From: Hermatobates lingyangjiaoensis
Lineage: Eukaryota; Arthropoda; Insecta; Hemiptera; Hermatobatidae
Assembly (NCBI GenBank): GCA_026182355.1
Contig: JAPFBL010000084.1
Span: 9,965,501 to 10,029,500 of the forward strand
DNA: 64,000 bases
Direction: 5' to 3'
The notes beneath the pieces are model-generated. The model was given only the letters and a program-made list of their open reading frames with translations, did not search any database and was not told the origin of the DNA. A program made the position numbers and the translations under genes. Every line of letters begins with the position of its first letter. Position 1 is the stretch's first letter. Shown here in pieces: positions 9,983 to 23,259 of this stretch.

Positions 9983-12175
9983 TTGTTTTCCCATTTCTTA
10001 TTGTGGTTTGATCATATATCATAAGGAACATCATATTGCGATTGAGTATTACAAACACACTTGTGAACCAGAAATTGGAAACATCAGGAGGTGGCATTTT
10101 TTTCAGTTAAAAATGATACAAGGGCAGTAGAGTGGATGCATTGGTAAATATTTGGCTGAGCTGAAGGCAGAGGTGTGACTTTGAGGTGAGATAGTCGGCC
10201 TAGTTAGCGCGCCAGTTGGCCCATATGGCAGTTGTCTGGTTAGGGTAGCCAGTCGCCTTCCAATGTCATCTGTCATCCAGCCTTCTCTGCTCTCCATTCA
10301 TCCAGGCCTCTTTCTTGCCCTCCTTCACCCACACTTCTTATGTGCCTTCCTCCAGCCTCCCTAGCTCTCTGTAACAAGATGCTTTAAAAACCCAAATTAG
10401 TTCCACTTTCTAGTTATTTACTATTTTTAACAGAGACATAAGTCATTTCTGTTATTGTTATTTGTTTATCCTGGATTATACATTTCCTTGTTCCCTAATC
10501 GTCTTCATTATTTTAACTAACAAGTATGTAATCTTTACAATCCTGCTTATTTTTACAAACACTGTTATATGACATAAAAACGACAAAGAAACGACTACTT
10601 TAGTTGAGTACACAAAACCCAAGTGTGAGCCATAAAATCCACTCACCAAATGTGATCATCTTTTGTCTAAAACCTTTGTAGTTACCGAATTTACTAATTG
10701 TTCATTTTCTTAAAAATTAATATTCTTTTGATCAACTGAACTTTCCCAGAGTATCTTCAATATTCCCGTTCTAAAATTACTCGACTGAAGAATACAACTT
10801 ATAATTATAAAGAGAAAATAAATCAGTTATTTATTAAAAATCAATTATTAGTATTTTAAATAAGAAATAATAATGTGAATTGAAGCACGTATAAAACATT
10901 AATAGTTATATATGTGTGTGGATAATGATATAACAGCCAATTTCATTTCACATCAATTCAAGGATTCTTCCAAAAAGAACAAATTTATGGGAGTTTTTGT
11001 AAAAGAAATATTGGAGAATTATTACAATAACATTTCAATTTAAATAAATCATTTCTTTTTTGAATATTTTTCCACTTCATCTTTTGCTAACAACTTGAAA
11101 AACCTGATAACTTCTAAAATGTTTAATTTTTTTTATCCAAACAAAGAAAATGTAACAGTTTGAAAATCACTTCTATTTGGAATCAAAATAAATTTTCAAC
11201 GTATTTACAGAATGTAAAAAAAAGTTTATTGAAATGGAAAAGATTTCAACAATTTTTAACTGCAGTTAATAGTTATTGGGTTTTTTGCTCAGGTTATAAT
11301 CATGAATTAAATACCTGTTTGGTTTAGATATGTCAAAATAATCCTTACCTAAAAAAAACACTCCCCAAATTATTTCACACGAAAAGTCCTCTACCTTTAA
11401 GGTAACCGGGTGGAAATTCTTTTGTTAATCATTTTTTAATAAATTAAACTATTTTGTTACATATTTGAAATGAATGAACTGATTTCTGTATATAATAAAA
11501 CTGTTATGTGGGTACGTGGAAATGAGTTCGGTAAAAAGTGGGAATTATCGTAAAAACTAATTTCTGTCTGTAGGTTTTACATTGTTTATATTAATAGTAT
11601 TAGATCTAGTTTTCTTTATTGTTACAGAGATTTTTCTTGAAATTTTAACAAGTATAGTAGTTTAGTTTTTGTATACGTGCTTGGATGTTGAAACTCTACG
11701 TCTGAAGGATTTGCATGCTTACCAAAAGTAGTAGGTTTATTTAAGCAGCTATAAGCAACGAGTGTGCGTTGGTTGGCAGTGCTGCAAGTAGAAACAATCT
11801 TGAAGACTTGAGCCGTCATTTTTATGGCTTGGGCCGGGAGAAGGAAGGGGAAGAAAAATAGTATGTCTGAATTTAGCCGGGAGGCTAACGATTTAAGTGT
11901 TACCTTGTCAGCTAGCCTATCCTTAAGTGCAATTACATTTCCTCGACAATATACCGAGCCACCCATTGATCCTAAATCGCTTTGTGTCAGTTTTGATGGA
12001 TGCCTTGTAATTTCAATCTTACAATTTTAAGGTTCACACTGTTTTTAAAATGTTTTCTATATTCTGGTAAAATAATTTGATTGCTGTATAAAAAAAAAGG
12101 TTTTTCCAATGACTAGATTATGATTGCGTGTTTATAGATCATCTTAGCTTGAGTAATTAATCATTGTTTTCATAG

Positions 12176-12382
<207 letters not shown>

Positions 12383-13689
12383 TGAGAATTGACATAGGAT
12401 ACAATAATTGCCTTGTGAAGTTTTTTCGTTACATTTGAAAAAAATTAATTCATTTCTGTGTTCACAATATTTGAGGCACATTTTATCTCTTACTTTAAAT
12501 GGTTCACTTTTCAAATTTGATAAATGTAGATTGTTTCAATATTCATTCTTCCCAAATTAAAAGTTGGATTACATAAAGTGTCGTTTATTATATGAAAATT
12601 TTAAGTTTTTTGATAATTCTCGTATTAAAATTTTAGGGGTTAAAAATAATACTCCTTTGGATTTTCTCTATGTGAAAGGAAAAATATTGAGTGTAAGAAG
12701 CCCTACGAAATGACCTTCCTCTTTAGAAACCGGAAAGCTTCCCCTTAGTCTTTGGTCGGCCCCAACAAAACATTGTTTAGTGCTTTCGGTGAAGTCTAAA
12801 AATGAATATTGAATCAGGCGTCTTATAAAAGGAACGATGGAGTGGAAAGATGTAGACGTTTGCTTTAAAACTTCCAATCATAGTAAGCATTTGAAATGTG
12901 ACAGTTTCTAAAAAATACATTCATTTAAATAAGCAGTAAAAATAGACAATAATATGTTTTTTAGAATTCATTTTGAAAGATATTTAGATACAAGACAGGA
13001 GGATGGCTATGTCCCATGTTCCGGGCGGAGTCAATGAGATTTTCAGAGGGACATAGAAGTTTTTCTCTTTCCATAATGGCCTTCAAGACTCCATCATTAT
13101 GACATATTGTTTGCTCTTATTAATTACCGTAGATAAGAGTTCAGTTCACATTATTATGTATTGGACAGTAAGTTCAGCAGGAGAAGGTTATTCACTTGTT
13201 TGTTTAAATAGATTTTGTTATTCATGATAGATTTAAAGATATTTTTGAAGAAGTTTTGATAAATCTTTTTAACAAAAATTCTCCTTCTTAGTGTTTATTA
13301 TGAGATTTCTCTTGTTAACTACTTGGAACATGTGTTTCCATCCACACCTTGTAAGGTTCACATAATAATGTTCAATTGTAACTCTTCGTGGGATTGAAGA
13401 CTTAAAGGTCATCCTTGCCGAAAAAGAAGTCGAGAAGTGGTAGTAGTCAATATCTAAACTATCAGGTTGATGGCATGACCTCTGTTATTGAGATGGTCTA
13501 TGATTGATTGCCCTGTCTAACCGTTCTTAATAATAAACGATAGACGATAACCTTTTAAACATTTCAGAGACCCACTAAATTGGAACACGATAACAGGAAC
13601 TATAAATTACAGTTAATGAATTATTTTATATTTTTTTGCGTCAAACTTGTTAAAAATAATTAAATTCCCATGGTTTTAGCAAACTGCAG

Positions 13690-14060
13690 AGTGAGCATTT
13701 ATAATTAAGGGTAATAAGGCAAGGGGACGTGTGCCCATCGTCCAAGTTCCCCTAGACATCTGAGACCCTAGTCAGTCCCCTAGCCCAATGCTTTTTACAC
13801 CATCCCTCTAACAGCGCTTGACAGCTGGGCCTCCTCAGCCCTCCCTTTCCAAAAAAGATAGTTTCGTTCCCACCAGCCGCGTGACTAGAACATTTTTTAT
13901 CTCTTAGTTATAATGGCTCCTTTTGGAGGAGTGTGTGTCATTGAGTTGGTGGGAGACAGGTTAGGCGGCAGGTCTATACCTAATGATGGATAGCGAGTCT
14001 GAGTGAAGGCGTTTACCTTTGCCTCCCACCGTCATATTGTACCTCAGTCTCTACCTTGTT
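13690..14060. promoter_or_regulatory. GC-richer intronic block, candidate regulatory element
   Basis: It stands out from the surrounding AT-rich intron by base composition. It contains GACAGCTGGGC and CACCAGCCGCGTGAC segments and a GACAGGTTAGGCGGCAGG segment, but no open frame of note and no repeat match inside the window. Such islands in patterning-gene introns are often conserved enhancers; that is inference only. Confidence 0.25.
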
Positions 14061-16399
14061 AACACTCACATTTACTTTCTGTCCTCGTCATTTAGGCTTT
14101 GTCATTCCTTAATTATACTCCTTCAATCCTTCCTACATACTGTTTCTCTGAACATTTTGTACGCACCCTTTCTCTGTAAATAATACATTTCCAATAAATT
14201 AATCTAGTTTCTTTTTTCGAGATCTCACCGTAAGATATCTTTAATATTAGATACATTTTGTTTTATCAGTCTAGATAAATAACCAAGAGTTTATTTAAGA
14301 GACAGTCAAACAGTGAAGAAATGACTAACATGTCAAAGGCCATTGTTGACCCATCAACTCGCAGACTGACTGACGTTTGCTATTCGAAAGATAGTTAGAA
14401 CATATGATAGGTAAGTGATTTATCAGGAAAGTTGTGTACTGTTCGTTTTTAACATATATTATTCGTTATTCGACATTCAAATACCTCTTAAATACATTTA
14501 AGTTAGTTAACGTGCTTTGCCTGGTGCATGTAACTATGTAATTTATGTTCGATTTTTTTTTAAATTTATTTCATAATAAATTTATGAAATAAATTTCATA
14601 GAGTAGACGGATACTCTACGGAAAGTACATTCTTTTTCCTGCCTTGTCTTATTTTCTATCGGAGAAATATTATAGAACAACTATGTAACGTTATGAATTA
14701 ATTGATCCTAGTTTTTTGAGTAGATAGATAAGTGTGATCACAGTCTATTAGTTTTATTCGAATGATATTTAGAGATTTTATATCTCTAAAATAAATGTTT
14801 GGTATGATTCAAGAAAAGATCAGAGTTGAAAGGTTCCTCACTAGTGAGTCGGTACTCTGTTCCAGGTGAGTTTCAATCAGTAATCAGTATTAAGACGATT
14901 TTTCATGGAGCGGTAGAAGGGTGGGGTGGAGTGCATAGTAAAATGTATCAAAACCGGTTTCCCAAACTCTCAACGTACAATTCTGTTTGTAGGTACGGAA
15001 AGTTTTTTGAGAAATTCATAAAACAATCAAATTAAAAATGAAATATTCTATTAAGAACAAATTCTTGCATATGCTTAATTACAATCAAGATTAAAACTAT
15101 GTCAGATTAGTTCGTTAAGAAATTACATAGACATAAACAATGAATCTTCATTCTAAGTACACAAGTTAAAACTTCTTTGAAGAAGTTACAACTTCGTCGG
15201 AGTATGGCATTCTGATAAAAATAACCAGTTTATTTTTTTAGCACCAAATGAATTAACAGATTAGATAAAAGATAGTGTAAAAAGTTTGGGAAATAATGAC
15301 TAAAATCATACAGGATAAAAGAAAAATGAAACAAGCAAATAAAATAAATTAGAAACTTGAAATGCCAAAACATGTGAATTAAAAAAAATCTAGCGTGGCC
15401 TACACTCAACTTTACTATAATTAAAACATTCTAACAAACTTGATGGCAACCAATTGAGTTATTGTTTCATTTTCTTGTGGCTACAGTGCTAAGGAAATAC
15501 CAAGTGTTATCGTACATATTATGAATGTCAGACTTGATCGCTTTAATGATTTTATTAGTTTTAATGTGCCTTTATCTATTTTGTTAGTAATAACAAATTG
15601 AAAATCACTACTTTAGAAGAAACTAACGTGTTGTTGTTATTAACAGAGATATTGAGTCTCAGCTGACTCGTGCACATGGCTGCTATAGCTTGCCTATTCT
15701 GCTTCATCCACACGTTTCTGAAATCAACTTTAGATTTTAAATTCTTTAGTAAACTTAATAATTGCATCTAGAGGAAGTTCTCTCACTTGTCTTCCTAATT
15801 TTCTTCCTAGCGATTTCCTCAAATTCAGATAGAATGTGACAATGTTTCCGATCTCCTTGGCTGAGAGTGCATTCTTCTTTGATGTTAACCACTGTATTGA
15901 TAAGTAGTATTTAAGAAGAAAATTTCCATTAGGATATTCTGTGTAATTTTTAAATCCTTGGTTCGTAGGTGCAGTATTTTTTTTAGAAATGTAAAGTCAG
16001 TTGAAATGGGACTTTTAGACTGAGATAGATCCTGTTTTCAAGCCCTCTTTGATCTGCTTTCCCTTTCAACGATTCCTCAACTGAATCTTTAAGAAAGCTG
16101 AGGTGTTTTGTGTAGAGGCTCCAGGCCGCAAAAGCTTTGTTGGACCCCATCCTTTGGATAATAGTCCACTACCTCAATTCCCTTTATTCCCTTCTGACCA
16201 TGTGACCATCCTAAAATTAAACTTATTTTCACTGTTTATACTTTTGGATACAAACCTACCCTCACACAAAGACATCATCGAAAAGACGTTGAAAAAGGAC
16301 TTTAAGAACCTCAACACGTGTGCACCCGTCAAAATCTCTAGATTAATTATTTCATGATTACCATACTTTACTTATGGTAAAGTAACATAAATAAATGAC

Positions 16400-16560
16400 G
16401 CATACCTTTTTCAGAGAAATCGACGGCTTAGAGGAGTATGGAAATCACATGCGGATGGGTAAAAATGTGGCTGGCCAGCTTGTCACGGGTGCTGTGACAG
16501 CTGGTGGATCTGGAGTAATCTTTTAATATCCAGATGGTTGCTTTTATAATATTCAGCCCA
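16400..16560. promoter_or_regulatory. Candidate regulatory block with a Meis-type TGACAG site
   Basis: A short GC-richer patch with GTGCTGTGACAGCTGG, which includes TGACAG, the core recognised by Meis/Hth proteins, next to a CAGCTG E-box. Autoregulation by Hth/Exd would be reasonable but is not shown; a 6-base site is expected often by chance. Confidence 0.2.
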
Positions 16561-16834
16561 ATTGTCAAATATATTGAGCTAGCAATTCATAAATTAGCAT
16601 TGAGTTTCAGCTAGAAAAAGTTAAATATGAAATAAATAATGGCCATTGTAATTGAACTTGTAAATTCAACTGCAGCTTGAGAAAGAGTGACAAAAATAGT
16701 GACTTAGGAATGTTAATCGGCTAGTATAGAAACATTTCTACAACATCTTCCACATATTCTGGCTTATTAGTTTTACTAAATAGAATGCTTTTACTAAATG
16801 AATAGAGTGCGATTAAGCCTAAATTATGAAATTC

Positions 16835-17142
16835 AGGTTAGGTTTGATTATAGTGGCAGTCTAGCAAAAGAATCATACGGGTCACACTGACCCTTTGTGA
16901 TACGACGCAATGAAGCCTCTTCACTTGGAGTCCTAAATTTTGCCTAACTCAATTGTATTTAGAGAAGGGATCTTTAACGAGTACCTGATACCATACGGAC
17001 TCTGGACCGACGGCTTGATGTTCTTTGCGAGGGACGACATTCTCTGATTTATTCACCTCCGGCGAGGGCGAGAGTGGGTATTAAACTCCGGATCTACCAG
17101 TTCTAAAATGAGAACGTTGCCACTGGTTTAACCTGGCCCCTT
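16835..17142 (-). repeat. tRNA-derived SINE, near full-length, diverged
   Basis: Read on the minus strand it starts with the head GGGGCCAGGTTAAACCAGTGG and keeps the B-box region in altered form (CCGGAGTTTAATACCC). It then follows the intact copy through the AGATTCACGA-like, GGTCCAGAGTCC and ACTCGTTAAAGATCCC blocks, ending in two AACCT-type units (AACCTAACCT at its 3' end). About 308 bp; no clear target duplication. Confidence 0.88.
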
Positions 17143-18599
17143 GAAAACTCGGCTTAATGATTTTTGTGGTTTATGCGGTTTTATAAACCACATAGGAAGG
17201 TTAAACCACACAAGAATATAGACTAGAGAGGAAAAAACAACATAATAATTATAATAGTCTATAGAATAAATGTGAAATAACAGAATTTATCATGCTGATG
17301 TGGGACTTTTAACAAAAGGGTATTGAACTTTACAAATATAAATGAATGATGGTCTTCGACACATCTTAATTGTAATTATAACATTGAATACTTTGCTGTA
17401 ATAATTCTAAATGTCTAAATTTATGTTAGGTCTTATAATTTCCAAAAAGTTGAAGGTACTGCATAGAATCTGCCTTTTTGTTTAAAAAACCTTTTATTAT
17501 GAACACTGTTGCTGAAACTTCTGACATATTTTACATTGCAAATATATTAAGTAGTCTGGTTTACTTTCAACGTTACAAGTAAACTTATTAAACTCGTGAA
17601 CATGAATTAAATTGATTGATTTTAATGTGGTGGGAGTAAAATTATGGTAAACATAATCTACTCACAATTTTAACCTTTGATATATAATGTGTATAATTTG
17701 AGACTACTGGTTCTTTAGCTACCATCTTTCTTTGCAGATCCTATATTCATTGAAGCTGTTGAAATGTTTAGAATTTCGCTGGTAGTCGTAACAATAAATG
17801 AGGTAAAATTTTACAGAGGTGGAAAATATATACTGTTTTATCCATGTCATCAAGGTAAATACTTGATGAACCAAGTATAAAGAGTTATACTTTAACCAAG
17901 TTGCATGTTTCATATTCAGTTACAACATTGCAACTTGGGTACCTCCATTCAAGAAACCGTAAGCATTATGTAAATTAATTAGTTATTTTTAAATATGTAA
18001 AGATAACTGAAGTTTATTAACTGTAAAAATTAGTAAATAACCCTAATATAAACAAACGCAACGTATATGTTGTAGTTTAGCTGAGTATAGGAAAGTTCAA
18101 GCCATTTATTATTTCATTTACATTCGTATTTAAATCTTTAACAACGTTAAAATAAATTGATCGTATTTCTATTTTACTCGTAACAATAATTAAATAGCAA
18201 CTATTTATTTGTTATAGAAAATGTTATTTACTGTTTAGGATTGAAGTTATTATTTTGAGTCTCTATTAAACGTTCGTAGCCAACGTATGAATCTCTGTGT
18301 TAGCTATTTGATCTTGGTTCTTGCTGTGTGACAATGGAAAAGTTTCAAATGATCAAACCTCGAAAGTTATTCTTTAAAGTTCTTAACCTTTTTACTTTTT
18401 GGAGCACTGAAGCAAAAATACTCTTGCTAAAGGAACACTCTTTGAAAGCCTCTAACCTAACCAATACGAGCTATATTTTTTCACACGATAACCAATTTTG
18501 TGGGATAAGAATGGATTTTGTGCGATAACCAATTGTTTTATGAAACAAATATACCAATCATTGCTTTTATGATGTTAAAAAAAAAGATGAGGGTAACTT

Positions 18600-20076
18600 G
18601 TATACAAGTTTTAAAAAAATAAAATTCTTACCTTTTAATTTAATACGATGCTTGACTTTGCATTTCGTTTGCCAAATCCTTTGCTTTCACATGTCCTTCA
18701 TGAAGGGCCACTTGAAGACTTTCTTCAATTTTTCTTGTGTTGATTTTGATATTTTTTGTTTTTGATGTGATTCAGAACAGAAAAGACACTTTCAGTTACA
18801 TAGTTGTTCCAAACATCGATATAATCTTGAAAGCATCTCTTTGCAATGTAGAATCAGGCCGCTGGTAGTCGCCTGATGCTCAGAGACGATGAGCGTCATC
18901 TTTTTGAAACAAGTCCTTCATAAATTCAATTCAGATTACTGCATATCAAGAAGCTCAAATTCCGATGCAGCTCTCTTTCAGCTGGAATATTGTGTACCTC
19001 TTCTATCTCAAAACTGAAAGGCTGCCCACATAACTAGAATTTGATTTCCTGTGCCTTTAAATAGGCAAACCTTTATTCACATTCCGTTATTACAGAATTT
19101 GTTTGTTACCGCTTCTTCAACAAAGATGTTCAACAATTTTCCAATTAGCTCAAGCACTTTTATAGTTCTGGAAAATGATGCAAATTGTTTTTCCCTATTT
19201 ACGAACGAAACAATCTTATTTTCTTTTGAAATACCGTTACTTGCTCAAACAACATCTGGACATGACTGACTCTTCCTTGCAATTTTAAGTTTAACTCATT
19301 CAGGTGATGCAAAATATCAGCTAAGAACGCTAAAGTCAATTTAAATTCATTAAAGACAGTATTAGGAAACATATCGTTATTCTTGTGATCAATCAAAAAG
19401 GATTTCAATTCTTCAAAGACTCCCCACCCTGTGGCTAACACTCGGCCACGATAAACCAATGAACTTCAGCATGAACAAGATGTTCAGGGTGGGAAGCTTA
19501 TGAATCCTCAAGAAATGCTTTCAGTAGCCATTTATTCAGGAGCTTTGAAGTTAAAAAGTTAGTGACTCTTGTCTGTTTTTCCAGGCAATCAATGAGTTTT
19601 TTCTGACCTTTCAGTTTGGTACACAGCACTTCAACATGTAATAGGCCCTGGTAATGAACAAAATCAGAGATTCTCTCATTTACTTTTAAATGGGCAATGA
19701 GACTTCTGTTTTTACCCACCATGGAAGGAGCACTATCAGTAACAATGGAAACAAGCTTACCCAAATCTATGTTTTGTGAAGCAGAAACTTCGAAACATAC
19801 ACGTCTTTTCTAGTTGTACTGCCTATAAGTGGCAGCACTGTTAAAAATTCTTTACTAAGTGGGCACATCACTCTGCACAACAAAACACAAGTTGTGACAC
19901 TGAAGTAATGCCTGTCGTCCCATCCAGTGCCAAAGAAAAACAAATGCATTAATCTATTCTTATCCATCATCTTCTTTAATTCAGTGCCGCGAGTACTCTT
20001 TTAGACACATTTGGCAAGCACTATTTAATCCAGAAGAGCACCGTAGTGCTCGCGACACCAGGTTTAAGGACCCCTG
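18600..20076 (-). mobile_element. Deleted, decayed hAT transposon (ZBED/Charlie-like)
   Basis: On the minus strand the order is a terminal end CAGGGGTCCTTAAACC (at 20061-20076), then broken transposase pieces. The piece at 19767-19970 spans the first catalytic region in frame-shifted form (FSLALDGTT-like in another frame; PLIGSTTRKD). 19498-19764 holds KLVSIVTDSAPSMVGKNRSL, the region of the second catalytic Asp. 19199-19459 holds FLADILHHLNELNLKLQG, and 18720-18840 holds NNYVTESVFSVLNHIKNK, the C-terminal dimerisation block with the usual CE replaced by TE. The N-terminal zinc-finger BED part is absent, because the transposase core starts about 100 bp from the end. No matching left end was found. 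Inactive. Confidence 0.85.
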
Positions 20077-20248
20077 CTTGTTTAAAGCATAATTTAAAAT
20101 TAACCGCTTTCTTACCAGCCAGTGTTTTAACTTTTGTTTTATTGGATGTCAACCCCTAAAAAACAATTTGTTGGGACTACATTAAATATAATTTTTGCGT
20201 ATCTTATTATTATTTGTAATAATTAAAATTAGTCTCTCATGCTAGTAC

Positions 20249-20899
20249 TAAGGTGGGTGATAAATTTAGTATATATTGTAGCCTTTGAAAAAGTATTTTT
20301 TTATTACTACATATTATCTTCAGAATAGTTTCTGGAGTTGTGTTGAAAAATGACTTCTAGCTCAAGCTTCCTGGGTTCAGGGAAGTCTGAAGTCATTAGT
20401 AATTATTAAATTAGATTAAATTAATTAAATAATTAAGTCAAATTACTATAATTACAGATTACTATCTGATTTGAGAACGTCCATTTTACTTTACTGCAAG
20501 AATATCGTAGAAATCATGAATTAATTCTGTTTCAAGATTTCCCATTTTTTTTTCATGTTTTGACGTCCCCTGAATCAATTTCTAGAAGTTATTTTTGATG
20601 ATATTTGTGTTTGGGGTTTGTGTCAAAAGAATATGAACACGCCACAGGTCACAATACTTGAGGTATTAGTTCGATATTAAACCTAAATTATAGCTTTACA
20701 ACGTTTGAAGTATCAGTTTGATTATTATACCAAAAAATAACAATTATTTGTATAGATTTTTAGCTATACACAGAGCTGTATATGAGGCACTATTGCCTCA
20801 TGGGAAACGATCTTTATTGCCCATAATGATAGTTTATTAAAGTAAGAAATAATTACTTTTCAAAGGCTACAATATATACTAAATTTATCACCCACCTTA
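20249..20899. mobile_element. MITE with about 41-bp terminal inverted repeats and TA duplication
   Basis: The element at 20251-20897 (647 bp) has ends AGGTGGGTGATAAATTTAGT... that match as exact inverted repeats for about 41 bp (20251-20291 and 20857-20897). It is flanked by TA on both sides (20249-20250, 20898-20899). The interior is AT-rich and non-coding. TA target and long ends fit a Tc1/mariner-type non-autonomous element. The near-perfect ends suggest it is not very old. Confidence 0.9.
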
Positions 20900-21620
20900 T
20901 GCACATAAAACTCATGTGCTTATAGCCACCAGTTTTTTAAGTGTTATCTATTATATTCTAGACTCCAGCAATTTCAAAAAAGGTAGCTATTATAAAACAT
21001 CATAAAAAAAATTTTAGAATATAGCAATGAAAGGAAAGGTAGTTTTAAATATATTATATTTTAATAATTAGAAATGTAAAAAATGTTCAAGATCGAATCA
21101 GAAAGCTTGTTAAAACGGTACTGGTATCACCGTTTGACAGATCAAGAAATTGAATTAATGAATTTAAAACAAAAAAAGAAAAGAAAATTGGAATTAAGGA
21201 CGCAAATTGCGTCTTATAGAGCAGATAAGCTTTATACTTTCTTAACGAGATTGCGTTAATGGAAGAAAGGAGCATTATATTATATTTTGAAAATTCAGAT
21301 TTTTTTCTTCGAACTACGTACATAAATAATTTACTTTTCATAAGAACATATCATCGTGTTGAAAGAACCCATTCACAGTCAAATTACTAAGTGCTTTATT
21401 TCAATGCAACATTTTCTGATCCAATATTTTAAATTTTCTATTTTTTTCAAGCCATATTGATATTTAGACAATAATTAATACGCACTTTAAAGTTTTTGAA
21501 ACCATCAGGTACATTATTCAAATTTAACACTCGTTTTTACATAAAATAAATAATTACCATGTTTTCCATTTTTCTAAACTAACAAATTTTCGTATAAACA
21601 AAGGGATATGTGTTTGTAAA

Positions 21621-21699
21621 ATAAAAGTAGGGTTCGTGTAGAGGTGAGACATGTAGATTTGCTACATCGATTTTGATAGGCAAGGAACCCATTGAAAAA
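21621..21699. repeat. 79-bp direct repeat, copy 1
   Basis: It matches 22137-22215 with about two differences. It contains GTAGGGTTCGTGTAGAGG, ACATGTAGATTTGCTACATC and AGGAACCCATTGAAAAA. Within the unit GGGTTC near one end is the inverse of GAACCC near the other. Family unknown. Confidence 0.9.
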
Positions 21700-21894
21700 C
21701 GGGTCAAAAAAAGTAAAGCTTATTTCTTTCATTATTACTGTGCCTTATAGTAACCAACTCGAAAATGAACATGTTTTTGCCAAAAAATGGTGGGAAAATC
21801 ATCCTTTTAATCTATTGGATCAGGAAAAAAAGTACTGTACATACCGTGACCAACTTGTCCTACCGTACTTGATAACAATATATATCACATATGT

Positions 21895-22078
21895 TGAGGC
21901 CTAGTGGCTCGTGTGCCCGTCTCTAGACTGGTAGATGAATGTTGGATTCTCTCTGGTCCTTTTTTACAAGTCTGAACGAAGTCAGGTACTCGTTAAATAT
22001 GCCACCTCTAACATAAATACCTTGAGTTAGGCAAAATGTAGGAATCCCAATGTAGAAGGTGCAATCTTCCATTAAGGA
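21895..22078 (+). repeat. tRNA-derived SINE, degraded copy
   Basis: Retains GGCCTAGTGGCTCGTGTGCC as a decayed head, GGTACTCGTTAAATATGCC, an AATACCTTGAGTTAGGCAAA block and GTAGAAGGTGCAATCTTCC. The middle and tail are lost or scrambled. It lies between the two 79-bp direct repeats. Confidence 0.78.
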
Positions 22079-22136
22079 ATATCATATATGATATTATTCT
22101 CCTAGTATTTAACCAAAATGTTACCATACTGTAATA

Positions 22137-22215
22137 ATAAAAGTAGGGTTCGTGTAGAGGCGAGACATGTAGATTTGCTACATCGATTTTGATAGGTAAG
22201 GAACCCATTGAAAAA
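22137..22215. repeat. 79-bp direct repeat, copy 2
   Basis: Second copy of the unit at 21621-21699 in the same orientation, 516 bp downstream. It could be a solo-terminal-repeat pair, a MITE that inserted twice, or a segmental duplication. Confidence 0.9.
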
Positions 22216-23259
22216 AAAACCATATCTCGTCAAAAGAATACTGAGCTTTCAGAAAATTTCTCGCATCAGAAATAATGAGCTTTACTTTATGATAACTTCA
22301 CTCTGCAAATTAATAGTCACAACTGTTACACCATTAGAGCTTGGAATGCTTGATCGCTGTGCGTAAGTGCACATGTCTGAACACGTTGCTAGTGATACAA
22401 TGGATACCACACTGTCCTTGTTTGAGGGCATAATTATTTTAGGTCATATATATCTTTGAAGTGAACAAACGGTTACGTAATAGATCTTACATAATTTTTC
22501 ACATTATAGAGATTACTATATTTCAGTCCTAAGTTCGACAATTTTATATGCAGTAAACTAGATATGAAAATAAAATGTTGATTTTTTTGTATATTTTACA
22601 CATTTTTGTAACTAAAATAACATTCCCCTTTGAAGGCTGTTTTCATTAATATCAATGTTGATCCTAGCAAATGTTGTCAGTAAATGATTTAGATCTATTA
22701 AGCTAACCAAAATACAGGCATTTAAAAAGTATTTGTGCTTTTATGGACTGTCCTCAAATGAGGAACAGTGGGATATAATAGGTTAATGTTGTCACAACAG
22801 TTAAAATTATTAAATTTCTTTTCTAACAGTACTAGTTTTAGGTGGATATCGCTTGTTAGTTGTTAGTTTTCTTGTCTTGGTAGTTGTGCGATTTTTTTTT
22901 TTTGGATACACAAATCTACTATAATGCTTCTTTATCTGGAAGTAATGCCGTCCTAAACCTATATTATAGGCTTAGTGGGTATTGCTACTTCGATGTTGTT
23001 GACGCTCATGGAAGTGCTGAAAAGGATTGCATTCACTGTTTTGTATTACTTGTGGCAAAGCGCTGTGTCTTTCTACGGGGACACTGAGTACTGGTGTTGC
23101 AATACTGCAGTGCTCCAGAAGAAGGACAAGAACCATCCAGCAAAAGTCTGTAAGCTTGATTTTAATATAATTTGTGAAAGTCATTGCAAGTGTAATATTA
23201 TTTTATAATCAAAATAGAAGGTAAACTAAAATTTCTGTAAGGATTGGATTATGAGTTTG

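Larger units (their letters stand above)
9806..10020. repeat. Fold-back repeat family B, copy 2 (most complete)
   Basis: Near-perfect inverted arms (about 9808-9922 and 9926-10020) meet at AACTTTTGAGTT. Order in each arm from outside in: a TTTCACATAAACACGTGAAA block (left only), AATGATCAAACCACAATA, a GAAC-AAGAC block, the hammerhead-like core, AAAAACCCAACT. TA-rich tracts border it. No product is encoded. Confidence 0.8.

Noticed and set aside
11622..11966. 114-codon minus-strand frame just upstream of the Meis exon
   Set aside because: No recognisable domain, and a second frame overlaps on the other strand; it has no splice-site context as a Meis exon.
12668..12877. Minus-strand frame downstream of the first exon
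   Set aside because: No domain or repeat match; short and in AT-rich intron.
15576..15900. Minus-strand stretch with ILSEFEEIARKKIRKTSER-like translation
   Set aside because: Stops break it and I cannot place it in any family; possibly an old transposon, but not supportable.
22884..23208. Overlapping frames on both strands with Cys and Trp residues
   Set aside because: No family match and no splice or promoter support; overlapping frames suggest chance.
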